Assembly: GCA_018884035.1 (NCBI GenBank) | Contig: JAHLFE010000094.1 | Location: forward strand, 1 to 39,125 | Length of the DNA stretch: 39,125 bases | DNA from: Candidatus Anaerobiospirillum pullicola | Lineage (GTDB): Bacteria; Pseudomonadota; Gammaproteobacteria; Enterobacterales; Succinivibrionaceae | Direction: 5' to 3' | Shown: positions 22,052-31,490 of the stretch, in pieces | Layout of the letters: each line of letters opens with the position of its first letter | Position numbering within the stretch: the first letter of the stretch is position 1 | The notes under the pieces: generated by a model | What the model was told of the DNA's origin: nothing | Seen by the model: the letters and a program-made list of their open reading frames with translations, nothing else | The model's database searches: none | Program-made: the position numbers and the translations under genes

Positions 22052-22810
22052 TTAGCGCTCCGCTGGCAGCTGATAGCCCTCGGGACGCTTTACCTGAGGA
22101 TCCATCTCATGGAGCTTAGCAATCATGCGCTCACGCAGCGCCAGCGTTTGCTCATTGATCTGCGCGCGCTCTAGCGTGGCACCATCTAGTGGCTCTAAGA
22201 GGCTGATATGCACCTCGCCATTATTCCAGCGGCCTAAGTCAATCTGCCCTGCATAAGTCGAGGTCACAAAAGGAATGACCTTAACCTTAGCCATCATCGC
22301 CGTGTGTAAGGCGCCACTCTTAAATTTGCCTACCGGCCCGTAGCCTGAGCGCGTACCCTCAGGAAACATCCAAATGGACAGCTGCTCGTTTTTGATCTTT
22401 TTCACGATCTTCAAAAAGAGCTCACCGGCCTTAGAGCGCTTCTCACGATCGAGGAGGATATTGCCCGATAAAAAGAACAAAATGCCAAAGATTGGCGTGT
22501 AGAGCAGGCTCTTTTTGCCCACGCAGACGAGGCCCGGCTGTGGCAGGTCGGCCATGGTAATGATGTCCCAGTTGCTCTGGTGTAAGCCCACAAAAATAGC
22601 AGGCATGTCCTTACGCACGGACTTAGGATCAAAGTCCATTACCACTTTGACGCCAATAACCCGCTGGGCAAGACGTAGCATCTGGGTTAGTGCGTAGACG
22701 TTGCCCTTGTTAAAAGGACGGCATAAGCACACGATGAGGCCTAAAACCAGCCACAGCAGCGCCATGATAAGCAGTATCACCACACGAAGCGGGTAAATGA
22801 TAAAGCGCAT
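22052..22810 (-). CDS. plsC: 1-acyl-sn-glycerol-3-phosphate acyltransferase
   Basis: PlsC adds the second acyl chain to lysophosphatidic acid, giving phosphatidic acid at the inner membrane. The N-terminus is a hydrophobic helix (about 5-30). The acyltransferase motifs are H-x4-D at 77-82 (HQSNWD) and FPEGTRS at 149-155. Length is 252 residues (E. coli 245). It lies downstream of parC on the same strand, as in E. coli, but here a 547-base hairpin-rich spacer separates the two. Confidence 0.92.
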   Translation of the reverse strand: MRFIIYPLRVVILLIMALLWLVLGLIVCLCRPFNKGNVYALTQMLRLAQRVIGVKVVMDFDPKSVRKDMPAIFVGLHQSNWDIITMADLPQPGLVCVGKKSLLYTPIFGILFFLSGNILLDREKRSKAGELFLKIVKKIKNEQLSIWMFPEGTRSGYGPVGKFKSGALHTAMMAKVKVIPFVTSTYAGQIDLGRWNNGEVHISLLEPLDGATLERAQINEQTLALRERMIAKLHEMDPQVKRPEGYQLPAER

Positions 22811-23357
22811 AAGAAAAACCTGATCTCAATGGGAGGGGGAGCAGACCTCAAAACAAAGGGATTGGCGTGGAGTGCGTTGCATGGTGTGGCGTGGTCTGGA
22901 GTGGCGTGAAGTAGGCACACCAACACAGCAACTTAGTGCAGCTGCATCTTAGCATGCTTGGGGCACAAAGCCCTGTTTTAAGCAGGGTAAAGCGCCAACT
23001 TCCCCTCTGGGGCGCAAGCATAGACGCAGTAGCTTTTGCGGATTTCCTCAGGTAAAGCGCTCCGGAAAAAAGAGCTACCCATCACTGCACAAGTTGAGGC
23101 CAGTAGCTCTTTGCTTTGCCCAAGAGATAAAGCGCCCTCTGATGCTGCCCTGCTGCCATGCTGCCCTGCGGTAAGCACACCGCCGCCCTTACCTTTGGCG
23201 GAGGAAACCGATAGGGCGACGTGCTCTTTTAGCCTAAGCTCGCCCTATCCACAGAGGTGGCTTTACAGCTGCTCACCTCGAGATAAGGCGCCAGTTGGCG
23301 CCGCTTACGTGGCCTCGCTTTCAGGCTACCCTCAGTGCTCTTACTTGCTGCCACGGC
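22811..23357. other. Hairpin-rich spacer between parC and plsC
   Basis: No gene is supported. It holds CCCTG/CAGGG (22971-22987), AAAGAGCTAC (23069-23078) / GTAGCTCTTT (23103-23112), GATAGGGCGA (23210-23219) / TCGCCCTATC (23240-23249), and GGCGCC-AGTT-GGCGCC (23287-23302). The motif TAAAGCGC recurs at about 22989, 23053 and 23127. Confidence 0.6.
23287..23302. terminator. GGCGCC-AGTT-GGCGCC hairpin downstream of parC
   Basis: A perfect 6-bp GC stem with a tetraloop, preceded by CGAGATAA, 56 bases beyond the parC stop. It lacks a clear U-tract on the minus strand, so a role as terminator is uncertain. It resembles the hairpins at 6055 and 25913. Confidence 0.4.
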
Positions 23358-25724
23358 TTAGCTTAAGATTGGCTCGTCGTCTTCAGCAGTCTCGTCAGCA
23401 CCACCGGCCGCAGCGCCGTTGTCCGCTGGCGCCTCCTCGTCCTTGGCCTCTTCCACCGGCGTCGCCGGAATGACGTCGATGTAATCAAGGCGTTGCATCA
23501 CGCTAGGCAGAGCCTCTCCACCGCGCTCACGTGGGCCAATACGCTCTTGCAGCGCATCACCGCTTAAGTTCAGCTTACGCTTGCCCGAGTGCAGCACCAC
23601 GCTATCGCCCTCATTGATGCAGACCATATCCGCCACACCATCGATGCCCTGCGTGAGCTTACTGCCTTGAATCTTCATCAGCTTTAAGCCCTTACCACCA
23701 CGTGGCAGCACACTAAGCTCCGCGCAGCGATAGACCAGCAGGCGCCCTTGCTTGCTGACAATCACCACAATGGATTTTTCCGGATCCTTGACCGGCAGCG
23801 GACGCAGCATGGTGGCATTTGGCTCTAAGGTCACCATGGTCTTGCCACCCTTCATGCGCGTCGCCATGTCACCTAAGCGGCAGAGGAAGCCGTAGCAGTG
23901 GTCACTGGCCAGCAGGAAGTAGTCGTCGTTATCACCACTGATCACCGTGGTAATAAACTCGTTAGGCTGCAGCGAGATCTTGGTGGAGATTGGCTCACCC
24001 TGACCACGGGCCGATGGCAGATCCTTAATCGGCAAACCAAAGCAGCGACCTAAATTGCTGATAAAGACCGCTGCTTGCGTGCTCTTGCCTACAGCGTGCG
24101 CAAGGTAGGAATCACCACTCTTGTAGGAGAGCGAGAGTGGATCGACGTTGGTACCGGTCGCGGCACGCACCCAGCCCATCTTCGAGAGCACCACCGTCAT
24201 ACTCTGACTTGGAATGGCGCTGTTGAGGTCAATTTCCTTCGCCTCCGCACGCTCGACCACGTGGCAGCGGCGCTTGTCACCATACTTCTTGGCGTCAGCT
24301 TGTAGCTCCGCCTTTAAGAAGTCCTTAAACTTCTCTGGGTGCTCTAAAAGGCCAGTAAGTTCGTCACGCTCGGCGTGCAGCTTGTCGATCTCCGCTTGGA
24401 TCTTTTCCTCTTCTAAGCGGGCCAGCTGGCGCAGCTTGGTGTCGAGGATGTACTCCACCTGCGTTTCCGTGAGCTTGAACTTGGCCATTAAGGTGGCCTT
24501 TGGCTCATCATCGTGACGAATGATCTCAATGACCTCATCTAAGTTTAAGAACACCGTCATGAGGCCATCTAACAGGTGCAGGCGCTTATTGACCGCCTCT
24601 AAGCGGTGGGTAAAGCGCTTTTTGACTGTCTCGGATCTAAAGGTCAGCCACTCCTTTAAGATGGTGGCTAAGTCCTTAACCTGTGGCTTGCCATCTAAAC
24701 CTAAGATGTTGAGATTGACGCGGTAGGTGCACTCTAAGGACGTGGTCGCAAAGAGGTGGCTCATCAGCTCATCAACATTGACGCGATTCGAGCGCGGCAC
24801 AATGATCAGACGGCAAGGGTGGTTCTGGTCACTGGCGTTAATGAGGTCATTGACCCATGGCAGCTTCTTTTTGGCCATGAGGTCAGCAATCTCACGGGTA
24901 ACCTGTCCTACACCCACCTGATAAGGCAGAGCTGTGACAACGATGCCCTCTTTGCTGGTCTCATAGACCGCGCGCAGGCGCATTGTGCCCTTACCCGTTT
25001 GGTAAATCTTAAGCAGCTCCGCCTTAGGGGTAATGATGTCCGCGCCGCTTGGGTAGTCTGGGCCCTGCACATACTTCATGAGCTGCGCTACGGAGGCCTC
25101 AGGGTGGTCTAAGAGGTAGATTGAGGCCTTAAGGAGCTCCGTAAGGTTGTGCGGTGGAATATCCGTGGCCATGCCCACAGCGATACCCATGGTGCCGTTT
25201 AAGAGGATGTTAGGCACGCGGGCAGGTAAGGCTTTTGGCTCGTCTACGGTGCCATCAAAGTTTGGCATCCAGTCAACGCAGCCTAAGTTGAGGTCTTCAA
25301 GTAAGAGCTCAGCGTTAGCCGAGAGGCGGGCTTCGGTATAACGCATGGCCGCAAATGACTTTGGCTCTTCGATATCACCCCAGTTACCTTGGCCGTCAAT
25401 TAAGGGATAGCGGTAGGTAAAGGGCTGAGCCATGAGCACCATGGCCTCATAGCAGGCGCTATCGCCGTGTGGGTGGTACTTACCTAAGACCTCACCAACA
25501 GTACGAGCGGACTTAACGTGCTTGGCTTTGTAGTTGATGCCCAGCTTGGCCATAGCGTAGATGATGCGCCGTTGCACTGGCTTCATGCCGTCAGTGACAG
25601 AAGGTAAGGCACGGTCACGAATTACGCTCATCGAGTAGTTGAGGTAGGCGTCTTGCGCAAAGCTCTTGAGGGGCATGCGCTCTACGCCTTCGAGACTTAG
25701 TTCGCTATTGGTTTTATCGGTCAT
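23358..25724 (-). CDS. parC: DNA topoisomerase IV subunit A
   Basis: ParC is the cleavage-religation subunit that decatenates daughter chromosomes together with ParE. The catalytic tyrosine is Tyr129 in MRYTEARLS (E. coli Tyr120). The quinolone-determining region keeps Ser89 and Glu93 ([12 protein letters not shown]), the sensitive-type residues at E. coli positions 80 and 84. The C-terminal beta-pinwheel domain is present but diverged; the early [15 protein letters not shown] and lack of a full GyrA box favour ParC over GyrA, as does the plsC neighbour. It has 788 residues (E. coli 752), ending in an Ala/Glu/Asp tail. parE is not in the window. Confidence 0.93.
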   Translation of the reverse strand: MTDKTNSELSLEGVERMPLKSFAQDAYLNYSMSVIRDRALPSVTDGMKPVQRRIIYAMAKLGINYKAKHVKSARTVGEVLGKYHPHGDSACYEAMVLMAQPFTYRYPLIDGQGNWGDIEEPKSFAAMRYTEARLSANAELLLEDLNLGCVDWMPNFDGTVDEPKALPARVPNILLNGTMGIAVGMATDIPPHNLTELLKASIYLLDHPEASVAQLMKYVQGPDYPSGADIITPKAELLKIYQTGKGTMRLRAVYETSKEGIVVTALPYQVGVGQVTREIADLMAKKKLPWVNDLINASDQNHPCRLIIVPRSNRVNVDELMSHLFATTSLECTYRVNLNILGLDGKPQVKDLATILKEWLTFRSETVKKRFTHRLEAVNKRLHLLDGLMTVFLNLDEVIEIIRHDDEPKATLMAKFKLTETQVEYILDTKLRQLARLEEEKIQAEIDKLHAERDELTGLLEHPEKFKDFLKAELQADAKKYGDKRRCHVVERAEAKEIDLNSAIPSQSMTVVLSKMGWVRAATGTNVDPLSLSYKSGDSYLAHAVGKSTQAAVFISNLGRCFGLPIKDLPSARGQGEPISTKISLQPNEFITTVISGDNDDYFLLASDHCYGFLCRLGDMATRMKGGKTMVTLEPNATMLRPLPVKDPEKSIVVIVSKQGRLLVYRCAELSVLPRGGKGLKLMKIQGSKLTQGIDGVADMVCINEGDSVVLHSGKRKLNLSGDALQERIGPRERGGEALPSVMQRLDYIDVIPATPVEEAKDEEAPADNGAAAGGADETAEDDEPILS

Positions 25725-26445
25725 CTTCAGGACTCAAACAAAGTCAGGCATTGGGGCGTTTTAGGTGGCGTCGTCTAGGGCGTCAGTAGGTAAGAGCGTA
25801 GGGAGTAGGGGCTCTCTTTACGGTCAAGTGCGTATGGGCTGTGGTCTTGCTCCTGTGTGTGTGTGTGTGTGTGTGTGTGGCTCCTGTGTGTTGCTTTTAT
25901 TTCCTCGAGATTGGCGCCGTATGGCGCTGCATGACTCCTTTTGTTTATCCCTGAGCAGGGCGGCTGTCATATGCTGACTTAGAGCTTGCGTCCCGCAGAG
26001 TAACCTCGGCGTTAGAGCTCACCATGAGGAGGCAGGTTAAGCAGCCTAAAGTGCCCTTAAGCTCACGATCTTAAAGAGGCAGCGCTGGTGTGCTTGCAGC
26101 ACCTATTGCAGCACCTCCTGCAGCAAAAGCCCCCTATTCTAACAGCCTCAACTCCCCTCAGGGGTAAAGCTTTTTCTTTGGGCGTCGTTCCTGCCCGCTC
26201 TTTTCCTTGCGCAAAATTGTGCTTCTTGCCTCGTAAGTTGTGATAGCCTTGTGAGCATCGTCGGGGCTTTTTTAGTTCTTGCCGTAAACGCGCTTGCGCC
26301 GCAAAAAATGGCGCTTTGCGCCAGAGGGCACCGAGCGTTGCTGGCGCGCCGTTTGCCGTTATGAGAGGCTGATGTTGGTCTGCGCGCTCAAGCTGTCAGA
26401 TCAGGTTGTCAATCATGTTTGTTCGCTCTCCTAGGAGTTCATCTA
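25725..26445. other. Divergent gap between parC and the L,D-transpeptidase gene
   Basis: About 720 bases with a TG dinucleotide repeat, a GCGCC-N4-GGCGC hairpin (25914-25927), a CCCCT/AGGGG mini-hairpin near 26154-26165 and no credible gene. Promoters for both flanking genes should lie here; I cannot place them with confidence. Confidence 0.45.
25854..25879. repeat. Dinucleotide repeat (TG)13
   Basis: Thirteen uninterrupted TG units, about 130 bases upstream of the parC start. Such tracts slip readily. No gene is seen across it, so frame switching is not implied; promoter spacing effects are conceivable. Confidence 0.9.
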
Positions 26446-27459
26446 GTGCGCATCTTGCCACTTAAGCGCCATTCCTCTTTTTCTGGTACCGCGTGCCACG
26501 TGCCGCTGCTGTTGCTAGCTGTGCCCCGTGCATTTTCAGGTGCCGTTCATGTGAGTAGCAGATTGCTGTTACTGAGCCTTGTGGCTGTGTTGCTGGCCAC
26601 ATCAGCTCAGGCGCGCTCCATTCGCGTCTCCGTAAGTGAGGGCTGGTGGACTTATACGCCAGAGCCCGTCAGTACGCTTTCAACCGCCTGCAATGAGAAC
26701 TCTTTGCCTGACGCCACCGGAAGTCAGCTCTTAGCTGCCAATACCTCTACGCTCGCCGCCGTGAGCGATTCTAGAGGAGAGGTGACCGTAGCATCAGCAT
26801 CAGCAGCTGATGCTGATAGGAGCAGTGCTACTACAAGTAGTAAATCGCGGGCGCAGCGTGAGGCACAAGCTACGGGTAGCACGCCAGCGGCGGACTTAAC
26901 GGCTAACCTGCCACGCGACCTGTATAACCGCGCTCTCATCGATGAAGTTGAGCCTGATCTTGACTTTGACTATCAGCGCCTTAACCGCATCAGTAGTCTT
27001 GATATATTTCCTCAGGGCTACAGCTACAGTAAAGGCCTCGTCGATAAGGTCGTGGTCTACAAAAAGCGCCACCAAATGCTGCTGTACAAAAACAATCAGG
27101 TGGTGCGCTCCTATTGGATAGCGCTCTCCGATCGCCCCGAGGGCGATAAAGTGCGCGAGGGTGACCGCCGTACCCCTGAGGGCGTCTATACGCTCGATTA
27201 CGTCAAGGAAAACTCCTATTACTACCGCGCCTTCCACATCTCCTACCCTAATTTGCAGGATATCGAGGAAGCGCGCCGCTTAGGGGTACGTCCTGGCGGC
27301 ATGATCATGGTTCATGGCCAGCCACCATCATCTGGTGAGTATCACGAAACGGTGCAGCGCTCTGATTGGACCAACGGCTGTATTGCCATCTTAAACCCTG
27401 AAATTGATGAGTTTATTTCGCTCGTCGATCCAGGTACACCTATAGAGATTTTGCCTTAG
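26446..27459 (+). CDS. Exported YkuD-domain protein (DpaA/LdtF-like)
   Basis: YkuD proteins form or cut meso-diaminopimelate linkages of peptidoglycan, or detach Braun lipoprotein (E. coli DpaA, formerly LdtF/YafK). GTG at 26446 is chosen because AGGAG stands 8 bases before it, giving 337 residues. A signal sequence with hydrophobic core LLLLSLVAVLL ends in a likely AQA cleavage site after residue 56. An Ala/Ser/Thr-rich linker follows (about 85-145). The catalytic domain (about 180-337) has VHGQ (His290) and SDWTNGCIAI (Cys312). The TNGC form, instead of SHGCIR, places it nearer DpaA/YafK than classic LdtA-E. It precedes a GT9 gene by 64 bases. Confidence 0.85.
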   Translation: MRILPLKRHSSFSGTACHVPLLLLAVPRAFSGAVHVSSRLLLLSLVAVLLATSAQARSIRVSVSEGWWTYTPEPVSTLSTACNENSLPDATGSQLLAANTSTLAAVSDSRGEVTVASASAADADRSSATTSSKSRAQREAQATGSTPAADLTANLPRDLYNRALIDEVEPDLDFDYQRLNRISSLDIFPQGYSYSKGLVDKVVVYKKRHQMLLYKNNQVVRSYWIALSDRPEGDKVREGDRRTPEGVYTLDYVKENSYYYRAFHISYPNLQDIEEARRLGVRPGGMIMVHGQPPSSGEYHETVQRSDWTNGCIAILNPEIDEFISLVDPGTPIEILP

Positions 27460-27523
27460 TTGACGCGCCACTGCACAACCAATATTCTTATGCGCAGTGG
27501 CTGAGATAAAAGGAGCGCGAGCC

Positions 27524-28828
27524 ATGGCACTCAAGCATGTCTATTTTGCCGGACGCGATCAGGTGCGTTTTAGCTGGGCTCGTCATCGCTTCGCTTTTAT
27601 CCCCTCCGGTGTACCTGACGACTTTGACTTTGCGCGTCTTGAGCACATGGTCGTCTTAAAGCTCGACGGTAAGCTCGGCGATACGCAGGCTATGACGCAC
27701 TTCTACGCTAATGTGCAGCGCCATTGTCCTAACTTGCACTTAAGCGTGGTTTGCCCTGATAACCTCGTGCCTGTTTACCGCGATGTGTTGCACTTTGATA
27801 CGGTGCTGCCATCTTCCCGTAAGCCAAAAGCAGCCGAGATTAAGAGCATCTGTGCCCGCTTAACAAGCAGTGCGCCACCTGTGGACTTGGTGGTGTCTAC
27901 TGAGGGCTGCTATAGACCGCGCGACTTTATCTTTAACTACGAGCTTAAGCCGCGCTTTGTCGCAGGCTGTGATGCACGCTTGCAGGGTAAGGAGATCAAC
28001 CTCTTTTTGTTTGATCCCGACAGCGACCGCCGTCATATCACGCAGTGCTTTTGTGACTTTATGGCCCGTGGCCATTTAGCCTATGAGCCAGTGTCTTATG
28101 TGCCACTGTACACCCCTGAGATCTTAGGCGCAGTGCAAACGTCTTTGGGTTTAGCGCCGAACGCGCGTATGGAGCAGGATGCAGATGCAGATGCTGAGGC
28201 AGCAGCGCCGCTGCTACAAAAACAGCAGCCAAGATCTGCTCCGCTTATCGTCGGTATTAATCCTTGCGGCGCTCCTCAAGCACGGCGTTTTAGCGTCCCG
28301 ATGGTAGTGAGCCTCATTGTGGCGGTGCAGCGTTACTGGCTAGAGCACCACTTACAGGCGCAGCACCAGCTTAAGATCCTGCTCATGTGCCCAGACTCTT
28401 TGCGTGACTTTCAGCAGGCGGTGCAGCAGCAACTGCAAGGGGTGATTGCTACCGCAGCAGCAGGCACTGAAGCAGGTACAGGAGATGACGCGGCGGGGAT
28501 GACGGGACTGCGCTTAGAGGGCGTGGAGCCACCAGAGCTCATGTTTTTGCCTAGCTCTTGTTCGGTTGAGGAGTATGCGGCGCATATCGCCTGCTTAGCG
28601 GCGTTGGTGACTGTAGACACGGCAGCGGTGCATCTGGCTTGTGCCAGTCATATTCCGCAGCTGTGCTTTTACCTCGGAGATGCCAACAGCTTTGAGGATA
28701 AGCGCTGGGCTCCGGTAGGGGCTAGAGCACAGGTGGTGCGGCCCCAGACGGAGCGCTTAGATCAAATGGAGCAAAAGACCTTTGTGGCGATGAGCATGCA
28801 GTTTTTACAGCAGGTGCTGCCGCAATAG
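27524..28828 (+). CDS. Glycosyltransferase family 9 (heptosyltransferase-like)
   Basis: GT9 enzymes add heptose or related sugars to lipopolysaccharide core at the inner membrane. The pattern is visible in VVLKLDGKLGDTQAMTHF (43-60), the second-domain start IVGINPCGAP, and VTVDTAAVHLACASHIPQL (362-380), the donor-site region. The ATG at 27524 has AAGGAG 8 bases upstream; length is 434 residues, longer than WaaC/WaaF/WaaQ (about 320-350), with inserts near 215-240 and 310-330 rich in Ala, Gln and Asp. The exact sugar cannot be told. It probably shares a transcript with the L,D-transpeptidase gene. Confidence 0.78.
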   Translation: MALKHVYFAGRDQVRFSWARHRFAFIPSGVPDDFDFARLEHMVVLKLDGKLGDTQAMTHFYANVQRHCPNLHLSVVCPDNLVPVYRDVLHFDTVLPSSRKPKAAEIKSICARLTSSAPPVDLVVSTEGCYRPRDFIFNYELKPRFVAGCDARLQGKEINLFLFDPDSDRRHITQCFCDFMARGHLAYEPVSYVPLYTPEILGAVQTSLGLAPNARMEQDADADAEAAAPLLQKQQPRSAPLIVGINPCGAPQARRFSVPMVVSLIVAVQRYWLEHHLQAQHQLKILLMCPDSLRDFQQAVQQQLQGVIATAAAGTEAGTGDDAAGMTGLRLEGVEPPELMFLPSSCSVEEYAAHIACLAALVTVDTAAVHLACASHIPQLCFYLGDANSFEDKRWAPVGARAQVVRPQTERLDQMEQKTFVAMSMQFLQQVLPQ

Positions 28829-28973
28829 CTGCAAGGAGGCAGGACTCTGTTAGGGATAGGTGGGCAGGTGTTGGTGGCTGGTGGTTGGTGTTTGGTTTTT
28901 TGGAGGGCGGTGGTCGGCTTGGACGCCGTCGGACTTGCGCTTGCTCTTGCTCTTGTAAAGAGCGCAGAGCGTG

Positions 28974-28997
28974 GCGCTCAGAGCTTAATTTGAGCGC
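28974..28997. terminator. Hairpin after the GT9 gene
   Basis: GCGCTCA (28974-28980) and TGAGCGC (28991-28997) form a 7-bp stem about 145 bases beyond the stop. No U-tract follows, so the terminator role is doubtful. Confidence 0.3.
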
Positions 28998-29103
28998 TGG
29001 CGATAGCGCTGGCGCTTAGCTGCCAGCACTACCAAAGACGCTTCTACCTGTGTGGTGCCCGCTCAGAGACTGGTGTGGCCTTAGCTAACGACGCTTCGTG
29101 CCC

Positions 29104-29649
29104 CTAGATTTCAGGGCTAATATCCGGCAGCCATAAGATGTTGAGCGCACGCACGCTCTGCTCTGTCAGCTGGCTAAAGGGCGCTTGCAGCGTTACGAGC
29201 AGCGAGGCTACGATCTTGCCCTCACCGGCACGGCTACCCGCGCTAACAGTGGAGAGTAGGTCCAGCTGCAATTGCACTTGTTGTGGCTCCAATGCCTCGG
29301 CGGCCGTAGCGGTGGCATTCTCTGCTGCGTTTGTGGTAGAAGATTCTGCCTTTGCCTCTGCCTCTGCCTCCGTTTCAGCTTCAGCGTCAGCATCGAGCAG
29401 GGGCTCTAACTCGTCACCACCAAATTCCGCCCACAGCGCCTCATCCTTGGGCCGCACGATCGTGCTTAAGTCGTAGCGCACCTGATTGAGGTAGCGCACA
29501 ATGGTCTGCTTTAGCTGCGCAGAGTCAAATTCTACGCAGGCTACAGCATCAATGACCGTGTTGAGCAGCAGATCGCTTAAGAAATCGATGTCCTCATCGC
29601 TCATGTGGTCAATGAGGTCTTGCACCTGATCAGGCGTTAAGTGCGACAT
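29104..29649 (-). CDS. Unknown acidic cytoplasmic protein
   Basis: I do not recognise this 181-residue protein. It begins MSHLTPDQVQDLIDHMSDED with a fair AGGG ribosome site 8 bases before the ATG. The first 80 residues look helical (repeated acidic and Leu positions). Residues 86-101 are an Ala/Glu/Asp tract, followed by Ala/Thr-rich sequence to about 120 and a more ordered C-terminal part rich in Leu, Val and Gln ending in NILWLPDISPEI. There is no signal peptide or membrane segment. It lies just beyond the terminator of the alpha operon on the same strand and is probably transcribed separately. Confidence 0.65.
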   Translation of the reverse strand: MSHLTPDQVQDLIDHMSDEDIDFLSDLLLNTVIDAVACVEFDSAQLKQTIVRYLNQVRYDLSTIVRPKDEALWAEFGGDELEPLLDADAEAETEAEAEAKAESSTTNAAENATATAAEALEPQQVQLQLDLLSTVSAGSRAGEGKIVASLLVTLQAPFSQLTEQSVRALNILWLPDISPEI

Positions 29650-29705
29650 GAGAAAATCCCTTGAGGCTCTTGGTGCTATCTACTGCATTATCTGCTCGTA
29701 GATAG

Positions 29706-29730
29706 CAAAAAGGCCGCATCTGCGGCCCTT
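29706..29730 (-). terminator. Terminator of the alpha operon
   Basis: On the minus strand GGGCCGC, loop AGAT, GCGGCC followed by TTTTTG: a textbook intrinsic terminator 65 bases beyond the rpoA2 stop. A second GC stem (about 29735-29747) precedes it. Confidence 0.88.
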
Positions 29731-29794
29731 GCTGCGGCTGACGCCGCCTGTAACTAAGCTTAAGCTACTGCTGCGCTTAGCCCTTGTGGCGCTC

Positions 29795-30778
29795 TTAGCG
29801 CACGTCGATGTCTGATGGCGGCCAGTGCTCTAAGCGCATGCCTAAAGACAGACCACGCTCGGCTAAGACGTCCTTGATCTCCGTTAAGGACTTCTTGCCT
29901 AAGTTTGGCGTCTTTAACAGCTCGACTTCGGTTCTCTGCACCAGATCGCCAATGTACTTGATGCCCTCGGCCTTTAAGCAGTTGGCAGAACGTACCGTCA
30001 GCTCTAAGTCCTCGACTGGGCAAATCAGCTTTGGATCGATCAGTGGGTGGAACGATGGATCCTCGTTTGGCTCCACCGAGTTCTTGATGTCCACAAAGGA
30101 GCCTAATTGCTCAGCAAAGATGGTCGCCGCTAAGGCAATGGCATTGTCTGGCTTAATGGTGCCATTGGTCTCAATCGTGAGCTCCAGCGACTCTTGACCA
30201 TTCTCAAGAGTGTTGGTCTTCACTGCCACATTAAGTACTGGGCAATAGGAGACGTCAATCATTAAGCGACCAATGAAACGGTTGTCACCGGTTTCAACAT
30301 ATTGCGCACTCTGCGCCTGCACGTAACCACGACCATTGGATACGTGTAAGGTCATGTTGACCTCAGTGTTCGGATCAGTGATGTGGCAAATCACTAACTC
30401 TGGGTTAGCAATCTCCACATTGGCTGGGCACTCAATATCACCCGCCGTCACGGGGCCCATACCACTCTTCTTGAGGTGCAGCACCGGATCGGTCACCAAG
30501 GTGCTATCGCAACGCACTGCTACATCTTTGAGGTTTAATAAGATTAACAGCACGTCCTCTTGTACGCCGTCGAGCGCACTGTATTCGTGGACAGCACCGG
30601 CAATCTCTACCTCATTAATGGCGTAGCCAGGAATGGAGGAGAGCATGATTCGACGCAAGGCTGTGCCCATGATCTGGGCATAGTGCGGCTCAAAAGGCTC
30701 AAGGGTCACACGCGACACATTGCGGGCAACTTCCTCAATTTCCTTGATGTTTGGCTTGAGAAAATCAATTTGCTCCAA
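29795..30778 (-). CDS. rpoA2: RNA polymerase alpha subunit, second paralog (beta-side type)
   Basis: Alpha dimerises through its N-terminal domain to seed RNA polymerase; its C-terminal domain binds UP elements and activators. This 327-residue copy (E. coli 329) keeps the Arg pair R42-R43 in [14 protein letters not shown], equal to E. coli R44-R45, and [12 protein letters not shown], all on the beta-binding side. It has lost the [12 protein letters not shown] segment that contacts beta-prime: residues 184-200 read [17 protein letters not shown]. The C-terminal domain (about 250-316) is intact, with the DNA-binding RSANCLK and LGKKSLTE. The start is TTG, with GAGG 8 bases upstream. It follows rplQ after a 293-base spacer and ends the operon. 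See the findings for the predicted heterodimer. Confidence 0.95.
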   Translation of the reverse strand: MEQIDFLKPNIKEIEEVARNVSRVTLEPFEPHYAQIMGTALRRIMLSSIPGYAINEVEIAGAVHEYSALDGVQEDVLLILLNLKDVAVRCDSTLVTDPVLHLKKSGMGPVTAGDIECPANVEIANPELVICHITDPNTEVNMTLHVSNGRGYVQAQSAQYVETGDNRFIGRLMIDVSYCPVLNVAVKTNTLENGQESLELTIETNGTIKPDNAIALAATIFAEQLGSFVDIKNSVEPNEDPSFHPLIDPKLICPVEDLELTVRSANCLKAEGIKYIGDLVQRTEVELLKTPNLGKKSLTEIKDVLAERGLSLGMRLEHWPPSDIDVR

Positions 30779-30931
30779 GTTTCCACCCTCAAGATTGGTT
30801 TAGGTATTGGCCTGTCCTGCAAAGCATAAACGCAAAACCACGCCCCACGTGGTGCCGTGGTGCCAAAGACTAAAGACTGCATAGCCTTTAAGCTTGGCTG
30901 CTGCCCATTTTTTACGGACATCATTTGCGCC

Positions 30932-30965
30932 AAACGGCACCCTATCCAAAGATGGGGTGCCGTTT
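30932..30965. other. Strong stem-loop in the rplQ-rpoA2 spacer
   Basis: AAACGGCACCC (30932-30942) pairs perfectly with GGGTGCCGTTT (30955-30965). It lacks a proper U-tract on the minus strand, so it may be a processing, stability or attenuation element setting rpoA2 output rather than a full stop. The rest of the 293-base spacer shows no gene; GTTCTT/AAGAAC near 31025-31047 is a weaker hairpin. Confidence 0.6.
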
Positions 30966-31071
30966 AGATCATGTCGGTAGCGCAGCAAAGCCTGTCAGTG
31001 GAAGCTTACGCTCCCCTCAGGAAGTTCTTCTACTCGGCGTAAGAACGCTGCCTTGCTGTGCCTTACCTACA

Positions 31072-31461
31072 CTATTCCTCGTCCGAATCAGACGAAGCAG
31101 CAGCAGTGCGGTCGACTAACATGATGTAGGCCATTGGAGCCTGATCACCAGTGCGGTAGCCGCACTTTAAGATGCGAGTGTAGCCACCTGGACGATTGGC
31201 GCAAGCCTTGGAGACCTCGTTAAATAACTTCGCCACGTTATCCTTGTTGCGTAAACGGGCAAAAGCTAAACGACGGTTAGCCACCGAATCAGTCTTGGCT
31301 AAGGTGATTAATGGCTCGACAAAGCGACGTAATTCCTTGGCCTTTGGTAAGGTGGTCTTGATAGCCTCGTGCTCAATTAACGAGTTGGCGAGGTTGCGAT
31401 ACAGCGCTGCACGGTGTGCAGAGGTGCGGCCTAAGTGGCGACCGCTTAAACGATGACGCAT
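31072..31461 (-). CDS. rplQ: 50S ribosomal protein L17 (bL17)
   Basis: L17 is a structural protein of the large subunit. [20 protein letters not shown] and the central [20 protein letters not shown] are diagnostic. Length is 129 residues (E. coli 127), with a short Ala/Ser/Asp/Glu tail. It lies between the two rpoA genes, 29 bases after rpoA1, in the usual place of rplQ after rpoA. Confidence 0.97.
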   Translation of the reverse strand: MRHRLSGRHLGRTSAHRAALYRNLANSLIEHEAIKTTLPKAKELRRFVEPLITLAKTDSVANRRLAFARLRNKDNVAKLFNEVSKACANRPGGYTRILKCGYRTGDQAPMAYIMLVDRTAAASSDSDEE

Positions 31462-31490
31462 TTAAATTCCTTCCTGAATTGACAGTAACT

